Assembly (NCBI GenBank): GCA_963702495.1
Contig: CAVPDA010000005.1
Span: forward strand, 1-64,000
DNA from: CAVPDA01 sp963702495
Lineage (GTDB): Bacteria > Pseudomonadota > Gammaproteobacteria > Burkholderiales > Rhodocyclaceae
Length of the DNA stretch: 64,000 bases
Reading direction: 5' to 3'
Shown here: in pieces, positions 26,683 to 35,665 of the stretch
Position numbering within the stretch: the stretch's first letter is position 1
Layout of the letters: each line of letters starts with the position of its first letter
Position numbers and translations under genes: made by a program
The notes under the pieces: model-generated
What the model was told of the DNA's origin: nothing
Databases searched by the model: none
What the model saw: only the letters and a program-made list of their open reading frames with translations

Positions 26683-26931
26683 TCGCGCGCACGTCTAGAC
26701 TCGCAGCGGCGGCAGTCCTATGACGGCCATTCTCGACCGAACACAACCAACCCACCGGACGGTCGGGCTTACGGACAGCGGACATTCAGCATCGAAGTTC
26801 AGCGGACCGCGCGGATGCTTCCGCAGATCGGGCGAATTGGGATGGTATGTTCCTTGAGAACGTCAATCTGCCGAATGCACAGGGGCGAGAAGATGGAAGG
26901 GCAGTCGCGCAGAAGCCGCATTGTTCTGGCG

Positions 26932-26959
26932 AGCGCTGCGTAGTGCAGAGCGCTACAAT
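26932..26959 (+). promoter_or_regulatory. Possible cas promoter -10 with flanking AGCGCT repeats
   Basis: TACAAT at 26954-26959 is a good -10 candidate 30 bases before cas3. It is abutted by AGCGCT at 26932-26937 and 26949-26954, parts of an imperfect inverted repeat that could be an operator. No proper -35 is seen at 17 bases, so an activator may be needed. Confidence 0.25.
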
Positions 26960-26988
26960 CTGCCGCTACTGTTTGTCATGGTGGCGGC

Positions 26989-29196
26989 ATGGAAAAGCTT
27001 GCGCATCCGGGACATGTTCTTGAAGACCACCTTCGGTCGGTCGCCGAGCGGGCCAGCGCCTTTGCTACCTCGTTAGACGCTTCCGATTGGGCCAGACTTG
27101 CTGGCCTCTGGCACGACATGGGCAAGTATCGGCCGGGCTTCCAGCGATACATCCGCGCTGTCGGCGGCGGCGACGCTCATCTGGAAACGCTTCCCGGCAA
27201 GATCAAACATGCCATTGTCGGCGCGATTCACGCGGCATCACTCGGTGCGTATGGCCAGCTCCTGGCTTACCCAATTGCCGGCCATCATGCAGGGCTGCCG
27301 GACTGGTACCCGGATGGTGCTGGCGCGGCCCTGTCGCAGGAACTTGCGAACGAGGTGGCAGCCCTGGCCGACGCCCTGTCCGGAGGCATTCCAAACGAAA
27401 TCCTTTCCGCCGCGAAGGCGGGCCTGTCCCGACCGCCGATTCGGAAACCGGACGAATTGCACCTGTGGCTGCGGATGCTCTTCTCATGTCTGGTGGATGC
27501 CGACTTCCTGGATACCGAAGCCGCGTTGGACGCGAACCGCGCGGGGCACCGGGGCGGCTATTGCGCTATCGCTCTTTTGAGGACGATCTACGAGCAGTTC
27601 ATGGCGGCCCGCTTTTCAATTGCAGACACGCCGGTCAAGACGCTGAGGAACGAGATTCGCGCCGCATGTCTTGCCCACGCTGGTGAAGCGCCAGGGCTCT
27701 TCAGTCTTACCGTTCCGACCGGCGGAGGCAAGACACTCGCTTCGCTCGGTTTCGCTCTCAGACATGCTGAGCGGCACGACCTGAAACGTATCATCTATGT
27801 CATTCCCTACACCAGCATCATCGAGCAGACGGCGGACGTTTTTCGCGGCGTCTTCGCCGGCATCGAGCCAACGCCGGTCATCGAACATCACAGCAACCTC
27901 GAAGCGGAGCACGAAACGGCGAAGAGCCGTCTGGCTACGGAGAACTGGGATGCGCCCATGGTAGTCACCACCAACGTTCAGTTCTTCGAATCCCTTTACG
28001 CCGCCAAATCGTCCCGCTGCCGCAAGCTGCATAACATCGTCGATTCGGTCGTGATTCTGGATGAAGCACAACTGCTGCCGCCGGAGCATCTGGCGCCGAT
28101 CCTCGATGTCCTGCGCCAGTTGATCGAGCGCTACCGCGTCACCGTGGTGCTCTCAACGGCCACGCAGCCGGAACTTGGCAAGAGCCGGTTCGATCCATTC
28201 GGTCGAGAACTGCTCAAGGGATTGGGGGACGCGCGGGAACTGGCGCCGGATCCGGCAAGGCTTTATCGCGAGCTGGAACGGGTGACGGTCAACCTGCCTG
28301 CGTCGCCCGAGCAACGCCGCACTTGGGACGAAGTGGCCGGCGAGTCGGCGCAGCATGAGCAGGTGCTGTGCATCGTCAATCGCCGCGACGATGCCGACGA
28401 ACTGTGGCGGAAACTGCCTACAGGAACCATTCATCTTTCGGCGCGGATGTGCGGCGCCCATCGCTCCCTGGTAATCGCCGACATCCGCCGCCGACTGGCG
28501 GCTGGAGAGCCGCTGCGCGTGGTCAGTACGCAATTGGTGGAGGCCGGCGTCGATCTCGATTTTCCCGTCGTCTATCGCGCCATGGCCGGGCTCGATTCCA
28601 TTGCCCAGGCGGCAGGCCGCTGCAATCGGGAGGGGCGGCTTGCGGAAAAAGGGCGCGTCGTGGTGTTCAACCCGCCGAAACCTTCTCCGCGCGGGCTATT
28701 GCTCAAGGCAGAGCAGGCTGCACAAAGAGTTCTGGCAGGCGCATCTGGTGAGCCACTGACCCCGGCAAACTATGTGCGCTACTTCGACCAGTTCTATGCG
28801 GTGGTTGGTACCGATCCGCAGCGTCTGTACGACAAGGAGGGAGTCCTGCAATTGCTCAACCAGAACGCCGCGAATGCCCAGTTTCAGTTTCGGACCGCGG
28901 CCGAAAAATTCCGCTTGATACCGGATCAGGGCCAGAGGCCGGTGTTCGTGCAATGGGGTGAGGGTGCCAAACTGATCGAACTGCTGAAGCGGATCGGCCC
29001 GAATCGGGAATTGATGCGCAAGCTTCAGCGGCACACCGTCACGCTTTACGAATTTCAATGGAGGAAGTTGCTGGCAAGCGGCGACCTGGAAATGCGCGAG
29101 GACTTCATGATCCAGAAGAGTGAGGCCCTCTATCACCCGGAACTGGGCTTGCTGCCTGAAGTGCCGGATTACGATCCCGTAAGCCTCATGGCCTGA
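26989..29196 (+). CDS. cas3: Cas3 nuclease-helicase, type I-C
   Basis: A 735-residue effector that nicks and degrades DNA unwound after Cascade binding. The N-terminal HD nuclease has WHDMGKY (His42, Asp43), and further metal ligands are present (HAIVGAIHAAS, AGHHAGLPDW). The superfamily 2 helicase part has Walker A TGGGKT at about 244-249, a DEAQ box at about 357 in VVILDEAQLLPPE, motif III STATQ, and motif VI QAAGRCNREGR. All essential motifs are present and the length is usual. It is the first gene of the cas operon, 11 bases before cas5. Without Cas8c it should have no target-loaded Cascade to act on. Confidence 0.95.
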   Translation: MEKLAHPGHVLEDHLRSVAERASAFATSLDASDWARLAGLWHDMGKYRPGFQRYIRAVGGGDAHLETLPGKIKHAIVGAIHAASLGAYGQLLAYPIAGHHAGLPDWYPDGAGAALSQELANEVAALADALSGGIPNEILSAAKAGLSRPPIRKPDELHLWLRMLFSCLVDADFLDTEAALDANRAGHRGGYCAIALLRTIYEQFMAARFSIADTPVKTLRNEIRAACLAHAGEAPGLFSLTVPTGGGKTLASLGFALRHAERHDLKRIIYVIPYTSIIEQTADVFRGVFAGIEPTPVIEHHSNLEAEHETAKSRLATENWDAPMVVTTNVQFFESLYAAKSSRCRKLHNIVDSVVILDEAQLLPPEHLAPILDVLRQLIERYRVTVVLSTATQPELGKSRFDPFGRELLKGLGDARELAPDPARLYRELERVTVNLPASPEQRRTWDEVAGESAQHEQVLCIVNRRDDADELWRKLPTGTIHLSARMCGAHRSLVIADIRRRLAAGEPLRVVSTQLVEAGVDLDFPVVYRAMAGLDSIAQAAGRCNREGRLAEKGRVVVFNPPKPSPRGLLLKAEQAAQRVLAGASGEPLTPANYVRYFDQFYAVVGTDPQRLYDKEGVLQLLNQNAANAQFQFRTAAEKFRLIPDQGQRPVFVQWGEGAKLIELLKRIGPNRELMRKLQRHTVTLYEFQWRKLLASGDLEMREDFMIQKSEALYHPELGLLPEVPDYDPVSLMA

Positions 29197-29207
29197 AAGG
29201 AGAACGC

Positions 29208-29873
29208 TTGAAAAGCTATTGCCTTGAAGTGACCGGCGACTTTGCCTGCTTCACCCGGCCGGAAATGAAAGTGGAACGGGTCAGTTACGACGTGATGACA
29301 CCGTCCGCCGTCCGCGCCGTATTTGAAGCCATTCTGTGGAAACCGGCGCTTCGCTGGCGGGTACGCAAGATCGAAGTGCTCAATCCCATCCGCTGGATTT
29401 CTTTGCGCCGCAATGAAGTCAGTGCGGTGATACCCGTGGGAAGCGTAAAGGGCGCCATGAACAAGGGTACGGGCAATCTGGCGCTGTATGTCGAGGACGA
29501 GCGGCAGCAGCGGGCCGGCCTCTTCCTGCGCGATGTGGCCTACCGCCTCCACGCCGATCTGGATGTGCTGCCCGATGCCGGCGCAAACAATCCGCCACCG
29601 AAATTTTGGGAAATGTTCGAGCGCCGTGTCGCCAAGGGACAGTGCATCAACCAGCCTTACCTTGGCTGTCGAGAGTTCGCCTGTGGCTTTCGGTTGATCG
29701 CCGATCCCTCTCAAGAGGCGTCGCCTATCCCCGAGACGCGCGACCTCGGCTGGATGTTGCACGACTTGGACTTCGCAGATCTCTCCGATCCGAAACCACG
29801 CTTCTTCCGCGCCGTACTCAAGGAGGGAGTCCTGATGGTGCCGGATGCGCAAAGCCCGGAGGTACGAGGATGA
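29208..29873 (+). CDS. cas5c: Cas5c (Cas5d), pre-crRNA endonuclease of type I-C
   Basis: A 221-residue RAMP protein. In type I-C, Cas5 takes the place of Cas6: it cuts the repeat RNA and caps the 5' handle. The family start 'YCLEVTGDFACFTRPEMKVERVSYD' region follows directly from a TTG start at 29208, which is chosen because AAAGGAG lies 6 bases upstream; the next ATG would delete 21 conserved residues. A glycine-rich loop and basic patch are present later. Its stop overlaps the cas8c start by four bases (ATGA). The gene appears intact, so crRNA processing may persist. Confidence 0.92.
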   Translation: MKSYCLEVTGDFACFTRPEMKVERVSYDVMTPSAVRAVFEAILWKPALRWRVRKIEVLNPIRWISLRRNEVSAVIPVGSVKGAMNKGTGNLALYVEDERQQRAGLFLRDVAYRLHADLDVLPDAGANNPPPKFWEMFERRVAKGQCINQPYLGCREFACGFRLIADPSQEASPIPETRDLGWMLHDLDFADLSDPKPRFFRAVLKEGVLMVPDAQSPEVRG

Positions 29874-30317
29874 TTCTCCAAGCCCTCAACGACTATTACA
29901 ACCGCAAGTCATCCGAACCGCAGAGTAGTCTTGCGCCGGAAGGTTTCGAGCCCAAGGCGATCCCCTTCGTATTGGTCCTGGATGAGGCGGGGCGACTCGT
30001 GCAGTTGGCCGACCGACGGGAGGGGGAGGGAAAGAAGAAGGTGGCGAAGTCGGTGCTGGTACCTCAGGGAGCCAAGAAGACCTCCGGCGTCTCGGCAAAC
30101 CTGCTTTGGGATACGGCTGAGTATGTTCTGGGCGTAGATCTTCGCGGCAAGCCGAAGCGGGTCGCCGAGCAGCGGGCGGCATTCCGTGCTCGCCTGAGTG
30201 AAGCCTTCGGCGATACACCGATGGACGAGGGGCTGCGAGCGGTATTGGCGTTTCTGGACATACATCGTAGCGCCGCGTTGGAAGTCTTGGCCGTGAATCC
30301 CGCGTGGCCGGAAATCC

Positions 30318-31707
30318 GGTTCTTCGCCGCTTTCATACGGTGATCTTCTTGGATAAGTGCGAGAAGAGCATGGAAGGGGCGTCCGGAGTGTTGGTTTGAT
30401 AGATTTTGAGCTTCAAGTACTCGGTGTCGCGGAAGCCGCGGGCGCGTCGGCGCAGCAGAGCGATGCTGACGTTGCCGGCCTCCAGACGGGCAGTGCTGAT
30501 GGGGTGATCGGCCCAGTTGCAGATGCCGCTGCGGTGGGACTGCAGGGTTTTGACGAACTTCGACAGGCCCGTGATCTTTGCGGCCTGCGCCATGCCGCAC
30601 CAGTCATCGAGGCGTGCGGCCATCTGGGCCGTCGAGCCTGGCTGATGCCACAGGCGCTGCAACTGCTCCTTCAGCGTATAGAGCTTGTTGAGGGGCTCGT
30701 TTTGCGCCAGCAACTTGTCGAGCCGGCCCTGATCGCTCTCCTTGAGCTTGTCGCGATTGGACAGCAGCAGGTAGAGGCTGCCCTTGATGGCCTCCTGTCC
30801 GCTCAGGTCGCCCAAGGTCTTGGCGGCCTTGAACTCGGCACGGCGACAATCGCGGATCACCGTCGAGAACAGCTGCATGATGTGAAAGCGGTCGAAGACG
30901 ATGACGGCGCTGGGCAAGCTCGCCTTTGTGGCGGCGATGTAGGCGGCCCCCATGTCCATCGCCACAGCCTCGATGCCAGCGGCGCATTGCTCGCTCAGGG
31001 CATCGAGAAACTCACACAGCACCGCGCTATCGCGCCCCTCCTTGATCCACAGAATCCGCCCGCAGTTGGCGCCGGGCGACAGGTCATAGACCAGCGTCAG
31101 GTAGTCCTGCCCTTTGGCGCGTGCCACCTCGTCAACACCGAGATAGCGAATGCCTTCCAGCGTCTGCGGCGACACCGGCTTGATCGTGTGCGCCAGATAC
31201 GCCTTGTCGATCGACCTGATCGTGCCCCAGCGCAACCCCGTGTGCCGCGCCACCGCCGAGATCGGCATGTGGCGGCAAAGACCCGAAATCAGCAGCGCGT
31301 AGCGTCGCGTGACACGCGTGGTGGGCTCGACAAAGGGCAGCTGCTCGACCCGCACCACAGACGGACTGATGAACACCTCGGCATATTCAATCTCGACCTG
31401 GCACGCCTGACCGAAGAGCGGCAGGTCGCTCACCCAGCGCCGCTTGAGCCGATGAACGCTCCCACAGCGTCCGATCCCGGCAGCAATCGCCTTGACACGC
31501 TGATCACGTCGGCAAGAAATGCGCACGGTTCCACACGCTGCGTCGTGCTCAACCCGCTCAATAACCTGCCCCTGATACCCCATAATCCCTGCCGGGATGG
31601 CTGCTCCCATATCGTGTACCCGCCTGTGTCCTTAGAGAACCCAGGTCGATACAGGATTTCCGGGATGTCAGCCATCCCTTTCTACCGTAGAGAAGCGGCG
31701 AAGAGCC
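30318..31707 (-). mobile_element. ISL3-family insertion sequence, 1390 bp
   Basis: The ends are imperfect inverted repeats: the left end reads GGTTCTTCGCCGCTTTC, and the right end, read inward on the other strand, reads GGCTCTTCGCCGCTTCTC. The GGCTCTTC type is standard for ISL3. An 8-bp target duplication GGAAATCC lies at 30310-30317 and 31708-31715, perfectly matched. Both ends, the duplication and an uninterrupted transposase indicate a recent, complete copy. Confidence 0.95.
30333..31610 (-). CDS. ISL3-family transposase
   Basis: A 425-residue transposase filling the 1390-bp element. It has a C-terminal DDE-type catalytic region: LGVDEVARAKGQDYLTLVYD (first Asp), VAMDMGAAYIAA (second Asp), and VFDRFHIMQL, all hallmarks of the family. 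The N-terminal zinc-binding segment is atypical, with only part of the expected cysteines. The frame is uninterrupted, so the element is probably still active. It runs opposite to the cas genes, so it does not simply extend their transcript. Confidence 0.93.
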   Translation of the reverse strand: MGAAIPAGIMGYQGQVIERVEHDAACGTVRISCRRDQRVKAIAAGIGRCGSVHRLKRRWVSDLPLFGQACQVEIEYAEVFISPSVVRVEQLPFVEPTTRVTRRYALLISGLCRHMPISAVARHTGLRWGTIRSIDKAYLAHTIKPVSPQTLEGIRYLGVDEVARAKGQDYLTLVYDLSPGANCGRILWIKEGRDSAVLCEFLDALSEQCAAGIEAVAMDMGAAYIAATKASLPSAVIVFDRFHIMQLFSTVIRDCRRAEFKAAKTLGDLSGQEAIKGSLYLLLSNRDKLKESDQGRLDKLLAQNEPLNKLYTLKEQLQRLWHQPGSTAQMAARLDDWCGMAQAAKITGLSKFVKTLQSHRSGICNWADHPISTARLEAGNVSIALLRRRARGFRDTEYLKLKIYQTNTPDAPSMLFSHLSKKITV

Positions 31708-32554
31708 GGAAATCCTGGACGTAAATCCGCTGATCACCTTTCAGTTGAATGCGGATACCGAACTGGTCTGCCAGCGGCCCGCGGTGATCGTCGCTTTGCG
31801 GGCGAAGGGCGATGATGTTCCGGACGGTTGCTGTCTTGTTTCCGGCGAGCCCGACGCGATCGAGCGCCTGCATCCCGCCATCAAAGGCGTGTGGGGTGCT
31901 CAGACCGCGGGCGCCAATATCGTCTCTTTCAATCTCGGCGCCTTCAATTCCTATGGCAAGAGCCAGAGCTTCAACGCACCGGTCGGCAAGCGGGCAGCCT
32001 TCGCTTACACCACGGCGCTGAACCACTTACTGGCGAAAGGATCGCGCCAGCGCGTGCAAGTCGGCGATGCTTCGACGGTGTTCTGGGCCGAGAAAGCCAG
32101 TGGCGAGCCGTTCGAGGCCGCTTTCCTCGATTTCCTCGATCCACCGAGGGACGATCCCGACCGTGGAGCGCAGGCGGTGGCGAGCCTTTATCGTAGCGTC
32201 AGGGATGGTAAGCCCTTTACTGCCGAGGACAGCCAGCGCTTTCATGTGCTGGGGTTGGCCCCGAACGCGGCCCGCATTGCCGTGCGTTTCTGGCATGTGG
32301 CGACCATTGCCGAGTTGGGTTCTGTATTCCAGCGTTACTTCGACGAAGTGGAGATCGCGCGGCCTGCCTATGAAGTGGCGGCGCCCCTATCCCTCTATCG
32401 CCTGCTGACCGCCACGGCCCTCCTTGGCAAGGCGGAGAACATTCCGCCGAATCTGGGCGGGGATGTCATGCGGTCCATTCTCGAAGGGCGCCGTTTCCCG
32501 GAAACCTTGATGCAGGGCGCCTTGCGGCGCATCCGTGCGGAGCGGGAGGTGACC

Positions 32555-33840
32555 CAGGGCGATCGCACTCGGACATCATAAAGTACCCGGAAATGCTAAT
32601 GTCGTGGACTCTCTGGAAAAGTCGTTAACAATCCGATGGTTATGCATGTGTCTTGTGAATTCGCCTCAAATCGGGTCTACTCTCGTCTTTTGCGCGAGCG
32701 AAAATGGCCACGAGAAAGACGACAAGCCTGGTGGAATACCTTACCGAGATCGAGGACCAAAGAAGGGGCAACGGCAAGCGCCATGAACTGGTGGAGGTGC
32801 TGGTGATTGCCATCTGCGCCATCTTTGCGAACGTGGAAGGTTTTGAGGACATGGCCGAATGGGCGCGCAAGAAGGAGCCGTGGCTCAGAGGCTTCCTGCG
32901 CCTTCAGAACGGCATCCCCTCCCACGACACGTTCAATCGGATCTTCCGCATCCTCGACCCCAAGCAGTTCGAGCAGGTGTTCCGGCGCTGGGTCTCGGGC
33001 GTGGTCGGTGCCTTGCGCGAGAACGTGGCCATCGATGGCAAGGCCCTGAGAGGATCGGCCACGGCTGGGGACAGTCCGGTGCACATGGTCAGCGCGTTTG
33101 CCACCCGCATGGGGATTGCCCTGGGCCAGGAGAAGGTCGCCGACAAGAGCAACGAGATCACGGCCATCCCGGCACTGCTGGAGGCCCTGGCGATCCGGGG
33201 CTGTCTGGTCAGCATCGATGCCATGGGCACCCAGCGCGAGATCGCCCGTGCAATCCGCGCCCTGGGCGCGGACTACCTGTTGGCGGTCAAGGCCAATCAG
33301 CCCACGCTGCATGAAGCACTGGAGGGCGCTTTCGTCGGGCACTGGGACGAGGTCCACAACGCCGTGCAGACCGGCCATGGGCGCCATGTGTTTCAGATCT
33401 ACCGCACCTTGCCCAATACCGGGGAGGTAAATACGGGGACCTGGATCGATTGTGCGCTGCTCGGACGGGTCGATTCGGTGCGAGTGGTCCGGGGCAAAGC
33501 CTCGCCGGTGGAGACGCGTTACTACATTGCTTCGAGGCAAATGAGCACCGCGGCGTTCGCCGCTGCCGTTCGCGATCACTGGGCGATCGAGAATCGCCTT
33601 CATTGGAGCCTGGATGTGATCTTCGGCGAAGACGATCGGCGCCTCGTGAAGGATCACGCTGCGCAGAACTTCTCGCTGCTGACCAAGATGGCTTTGAATC
33701 TGTTGCGTCAGGATTCCTCCGCTCCCTCTGCTCCCAAGAAGAGCCTGCGCCTGCGGCGCAAGGCCATCGGTTGGGATGACGATGCCCGCATGGCGCTGCT
33801 CGGACTCACGCCACTATGACAATCGAGTGCGATCGCCCTG
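32555..33840 (+). mobile_element. ISAs1-family insertion sequence, 1286 bp
   Basis: The ends are inverted repeats of 17 perfect bases (CAGGGCGATCGCACTCG at 32555, its complement ending at 33840). A 10-bp target duplication GGAGGTGACC flanks the element at 32545-32554 and 33841-33850. The transposase is intact. Insertion is in the same direction as the cas genes, so outward transcription into the cas8c 3' part is possible. Confidence 0.95.
32704..33819 (+). CDS. ISAs1-family transposase (DDE type)
   Basis: A 371-residue transposase. An N-terminal DUF4096-like segment (LTEIEDQRRGNGKRHELVEV) precedes the DDE core: first Asp in VAIDGKALRGS, second in VSIDAMGTQ, Glu in DHWAIENRLHWSLDV. Then comes the family's FGEDDRR signature. 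Length and motifs are as expected for a functional copy. The start at 32704 lies 150 bases inside the left end. Confidence 0.94.
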   Translation: MATRKTTSLVEYLTEIEDQRRGNGKRHELVEVLVIAICAIFANVEGFEDMAEWARKKEPWLRGFLRLQNGIPSHDTFNRIFRILDPKQFEQVFRRWVSGVVGALRENVAIDGKALRGSATAGDSPVHMVSAFATRMGIALGQEKVADKSNEITAIPALLEALAIRGCLVSIDAMGTQREIARAIRALGADYLLAVKANQPTLHEALEGAFVGHWDEVHNAVQTGHGRHVFQIYRTLPNTGEVNTGTWIDCALLGRVDSVRVVRGKASPVETRYYIASRQMSTAAFAAAVRDHWAIENRLHWSLDVIFGEDDRRLVKDHAAQNFSLLTKMALNLLRQDSSAPSAPKKSLRLRRKAIGWDDDARMALLGLTPL

Positions 33841-33913
33841 GGAGGTGACCTTTCCCCGCGCTGCTCTGCTCAAGGCCTACCTCATCCGCAATGTCAACGA
33901 TAAGGAGATCACA

Positions 33914-34304
33914 GTGTCGCTCAACGAAGAAAACTTCGATGCCGGCTACCGCCTCGGGCGCCTGTTCGCCGCCCTGGAGCGGGCGCAGGAGCGCGCCCAG
34001 GGAAACCTCAACGCCAGCATCCGCGAACGCTACTACGGCGCGTTTTCCGCGACGCCCGTGACGGTGCTGCCCTTGCTGATGAAGCTCAAGAATCACCATC
34101 TCGCCAAGTTTGACCAACCGTGGCGAAGCGGTGAATCTCGAAAAGCTGTTCTCCGCCATCATCGACGGCATTGTTACTGTGCCCGCCCGCCTCAGCCTGG
34201 CCGAACAAGCGCAGTTCGCAGTCGGCTACTACCACCAGCGTCAGGCGTTCTTCACCAAGTCCGAAGCTGAAACCGCTGAACAACCCGTCACGGAAAAGGA
34301 ATGA
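33914..34304 (+). CDS. cas11c: Probable cas11c small subunit, internal start in the cas8c 3' end (frameshifted)
   Basis: In type I-C systems the small Cascade subunit Cas11c is translated from a start inside cas8c. Here GTG at 33914 has AAGGAG six bases upstream, inside the third cas8c fragment. It opens VSLNEENFDAGYRLGRLFAA, the kind of sequence expected for this subunit. The frame would give about 129 helical residues but breaks at the extra T at 34109-34111. If that base is an error, Cas11c could be made even though Cas8c cannot, since both insertions lie upstream. Confidence 0.55.
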
Positions 34305-35200
34305 CCATGAGCCTCAATCATCGCTACGACTTCGTTCTGCTGTTCGACGTGAAGGATGGCAATCCCAACGGCGACCCGGACGCCGGCAACCTGCCGCGCC
34401 TCGACGCCGAAACCGGGCATGGGCTGGTGACGGATGTTTGCCTCAAGCGGAAGGTGCGCAACTATGTGGGTATGTCCCGTGGTGAGCAGCCTCCCTACGA
34501 GATCTACGTCAAGGAAAAAGCTGTGCTGAATAAGCAGCATGAGCGAGCCTACGCGGGAATTGGCAAAGCCGACCTACTCAAGGGTGACGACAAGAAGCGA
34601 AAGGGTGGCGATGCGGTTGATGAGGCCCGCCAATGGATGTGCAAGAATTTCTTTGACGTGCGTACCTTCGGTGCGGTCATGAGCACCGGCGTGAACTGTG
34701 GTCAGGTGCGCGGTCCGGTGCAACTGACGTTCGCCCGGTCAGTATCGCCAGTGGTGGCGTTGGAGCATTCGATTACCAGGATGGCCGTGGCTACCGAAGC
34801 GGAGGCCGAGAAGCAGCAAGGCGACAACCGCACCATGGGCCGCAAGTTCACCGTTCCCTACGGCCTTTATCGTGTCCATGGCTTCGTCTCTGCCCATCTG
34901 GCGAAGCAAACCGGCTTTGGCGAGGATGATCTGAAACTGCTTTGGGAATCCCTGGTCAATATGTTCGACCACGACCGCTCGGCCGCTCGCGGGGAGATGT
35001 CCACGCGCGGCTTCTATGTCTTCAAGCACGAGGGCGAACTTGGCGATGCGCCCGCGCACACCCTTTTCGATCTGGTCCAAGTGGCGCAAAATGATGCTGG
35101 CGTCCCTGCTCGCTCCTTCGCCGACTTCACCGTCACCGCTCCTCCGGCCGGGCCACTGGAAGGCTATCCTCGGGTAGCGCTGGAACGTATCGTCGGTTGA
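34301..35200 (+). CDS. cas7c: Cas7c (Csd2), Cascade backbone
   Basis: A 299-residue RAMP protein that polymerises along the crRNA spacer to form the Cascade backbone. It opens with RYDFVLLFDVKDGNPNGDPD, a Csd2 hallmark, and includes DVRTFGAVMSTGVNCGQVRG and SITRMAV in the usual order. The ATG at 34301 overlaps the cas8c stop (ATGA); a second ATG two codons on is also possible. The gene is intact. Translational coupling may be impaired because ribosomes on cas8c stop early. Confidence 0.94.
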   Translation: MTMSLNHRYDFVLLFDVKDGNPNGDPDAGNLPRLDAETGHGLVTDVCLKRKVRNYVGMSRGEQPPYEIYVKEKAVLNKQHERAYAGIGKADLLKGDDKKRKGGDAVDEARQWMCKNFFDVRTFGAVMSTGVNCGQVRGPVQLTFARSVSPVVALEHSITRMAVATEAEAEKQQGDNRTMGRKFTVPYGLYRVHGFVSAHLAKQTGFGEDDLKLLWESLVNMFDHDRSAARGEMSTRGFYVFKHEGELGDAPAHTLFDLVQVAQNDAGVPARSFADFTVTAPPAGPLEGYPRVALERIVG

Positions 35201-35219
35201 TGGGACACAAGGAGGTTTT

Positions 35220-35426
35220 ATGTCGGAAATTCACTTCGTAGTCGAAGATGCGCCGGAAGGCGGCTATATCGCCAAGGCGATCAACGCGGACATTTTCACA
35301 GAAGGGGACGATATTCCCGGTCTCTATGCCAATGTCCGCGATGCGGTGCGCTGCCATTTCGACGAGGGAACCGCCCCTGGGGTGATCCGGCTTCACTTCA
35401 CGCGGGAAGAGGTTATCGCCGTATGA
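35220..35426 (+). CDS. hicB: HicB-like antitoxin inside the cas operon
   Basis: A 68-residue protein of the short HicB/DUF1902 type: a partial RNase-H-like fold (IHFVVEDAPEGGYIAKAI, then DIPGLYANVRDAVRCHF). It has no C-terminal DNA-binding domain, so it could neutralise the toxin without repressing the promoter. An AGGAGG ribosome site stands 4 bases before the ATG, the strongest in the operon. It follows cas7 by 19 bases and overlaps hicA by four bases. Type I-C operons do not normally carry this pair; the embedding is seen directly in the sequence. Confidence 0.8.
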   Translation: MSEIHFVVEDAPEGGYIAKAINADIFTEGDDIPGLYANVRDAVRCHFDEGTAPGVIRLHFTREEVIAV

Positions 35427-35665
35427 GGTTACCGCGCGATGTGTCCGGCGCGGAACTGACGACACGCCTGGAGCGATTGGGCTACGCGGTGACGCGCCAG
35501 ACCGGCAGTCACATGCGGCTGACCCTTGCCGAAGCGCCGGAGCATCACATCACCGTTCCCAATCATAGTTCTCTTCGGGTAGGCACACTGGCAGCGATTC
35601 TTCAGGCCGTGGCAACGCGCCAGGCCATGAGTCGGGAGGACTTGGTAGCGCGTCTGTTCGGCTGA
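35423..35665 (+). CDS. hicA: HicA-family mRNA interferase toxin inside the cas operon
   Basis: An 80-residue HicA/YcfA toxin, an RNA-binding mRNA cleaver. It has the GYAVTRQTGSH motif with catalytic His30, followed by MRLT, the ITVPNHS strand and GTLAAILQA helix in the usual order. Length is typical. Its start overlaps hicB (ATGA) and its stop overlaps the cas4 start (TGATG), so it is locked into the operon by coupled translation. In such pairs the antitoxin is labile, and loss of the operon would free the toxin. Confidence 0.85.
   Translation: MRLPRDVSGAELTTRLERLGYAVTRQTGSHMRLTLAEAPEHHITVPNHSSLRVGTLAAILQAVATRQAMSREDLVARLFG

Larger units (their letters stand above)
29870..34304 (+). pseudogene. 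cas8c: cas8c (csd1), broken by two insertion sequences and a +1 frameshift
   Basis: Cas8c recognises the PAM and stabilises the Cascade complex. The gene is in three pieces: 29870-30317 (MILQALNDYYNR to NPAWPEI), 31716-32554 (LDVNPLITFQLN to RAEREVT) and 33851-34304 (FPRAALLKAYL to TEKE). An ISL3 element splits the first join and an ISAs1 element the second. Deleting each element with one copy of its duplication leaves the frame continuous across both joins. A further extra T at 34109-34111 shifts the frame within 'HHLAK/LTNRGEAVNLEKLF'. Corrected, the protein is about 579 residues, the normal size. As written no full Cas8c can be made, so interference should be lost. Confidence 0.95.

Noticed and set aside
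26204..26785. Several open frames of 70-130 codons between the thiolase and cas3
   Set aside because: They are Arg/Pro-rich without ribosome sites. Only the kinase remnant has recognisable sequence.
30357..31724. 455-codon plus-strand frame in the cas8c region
   Set aside because: It is antisense to the ISL3 transposase and spans the element's right end.
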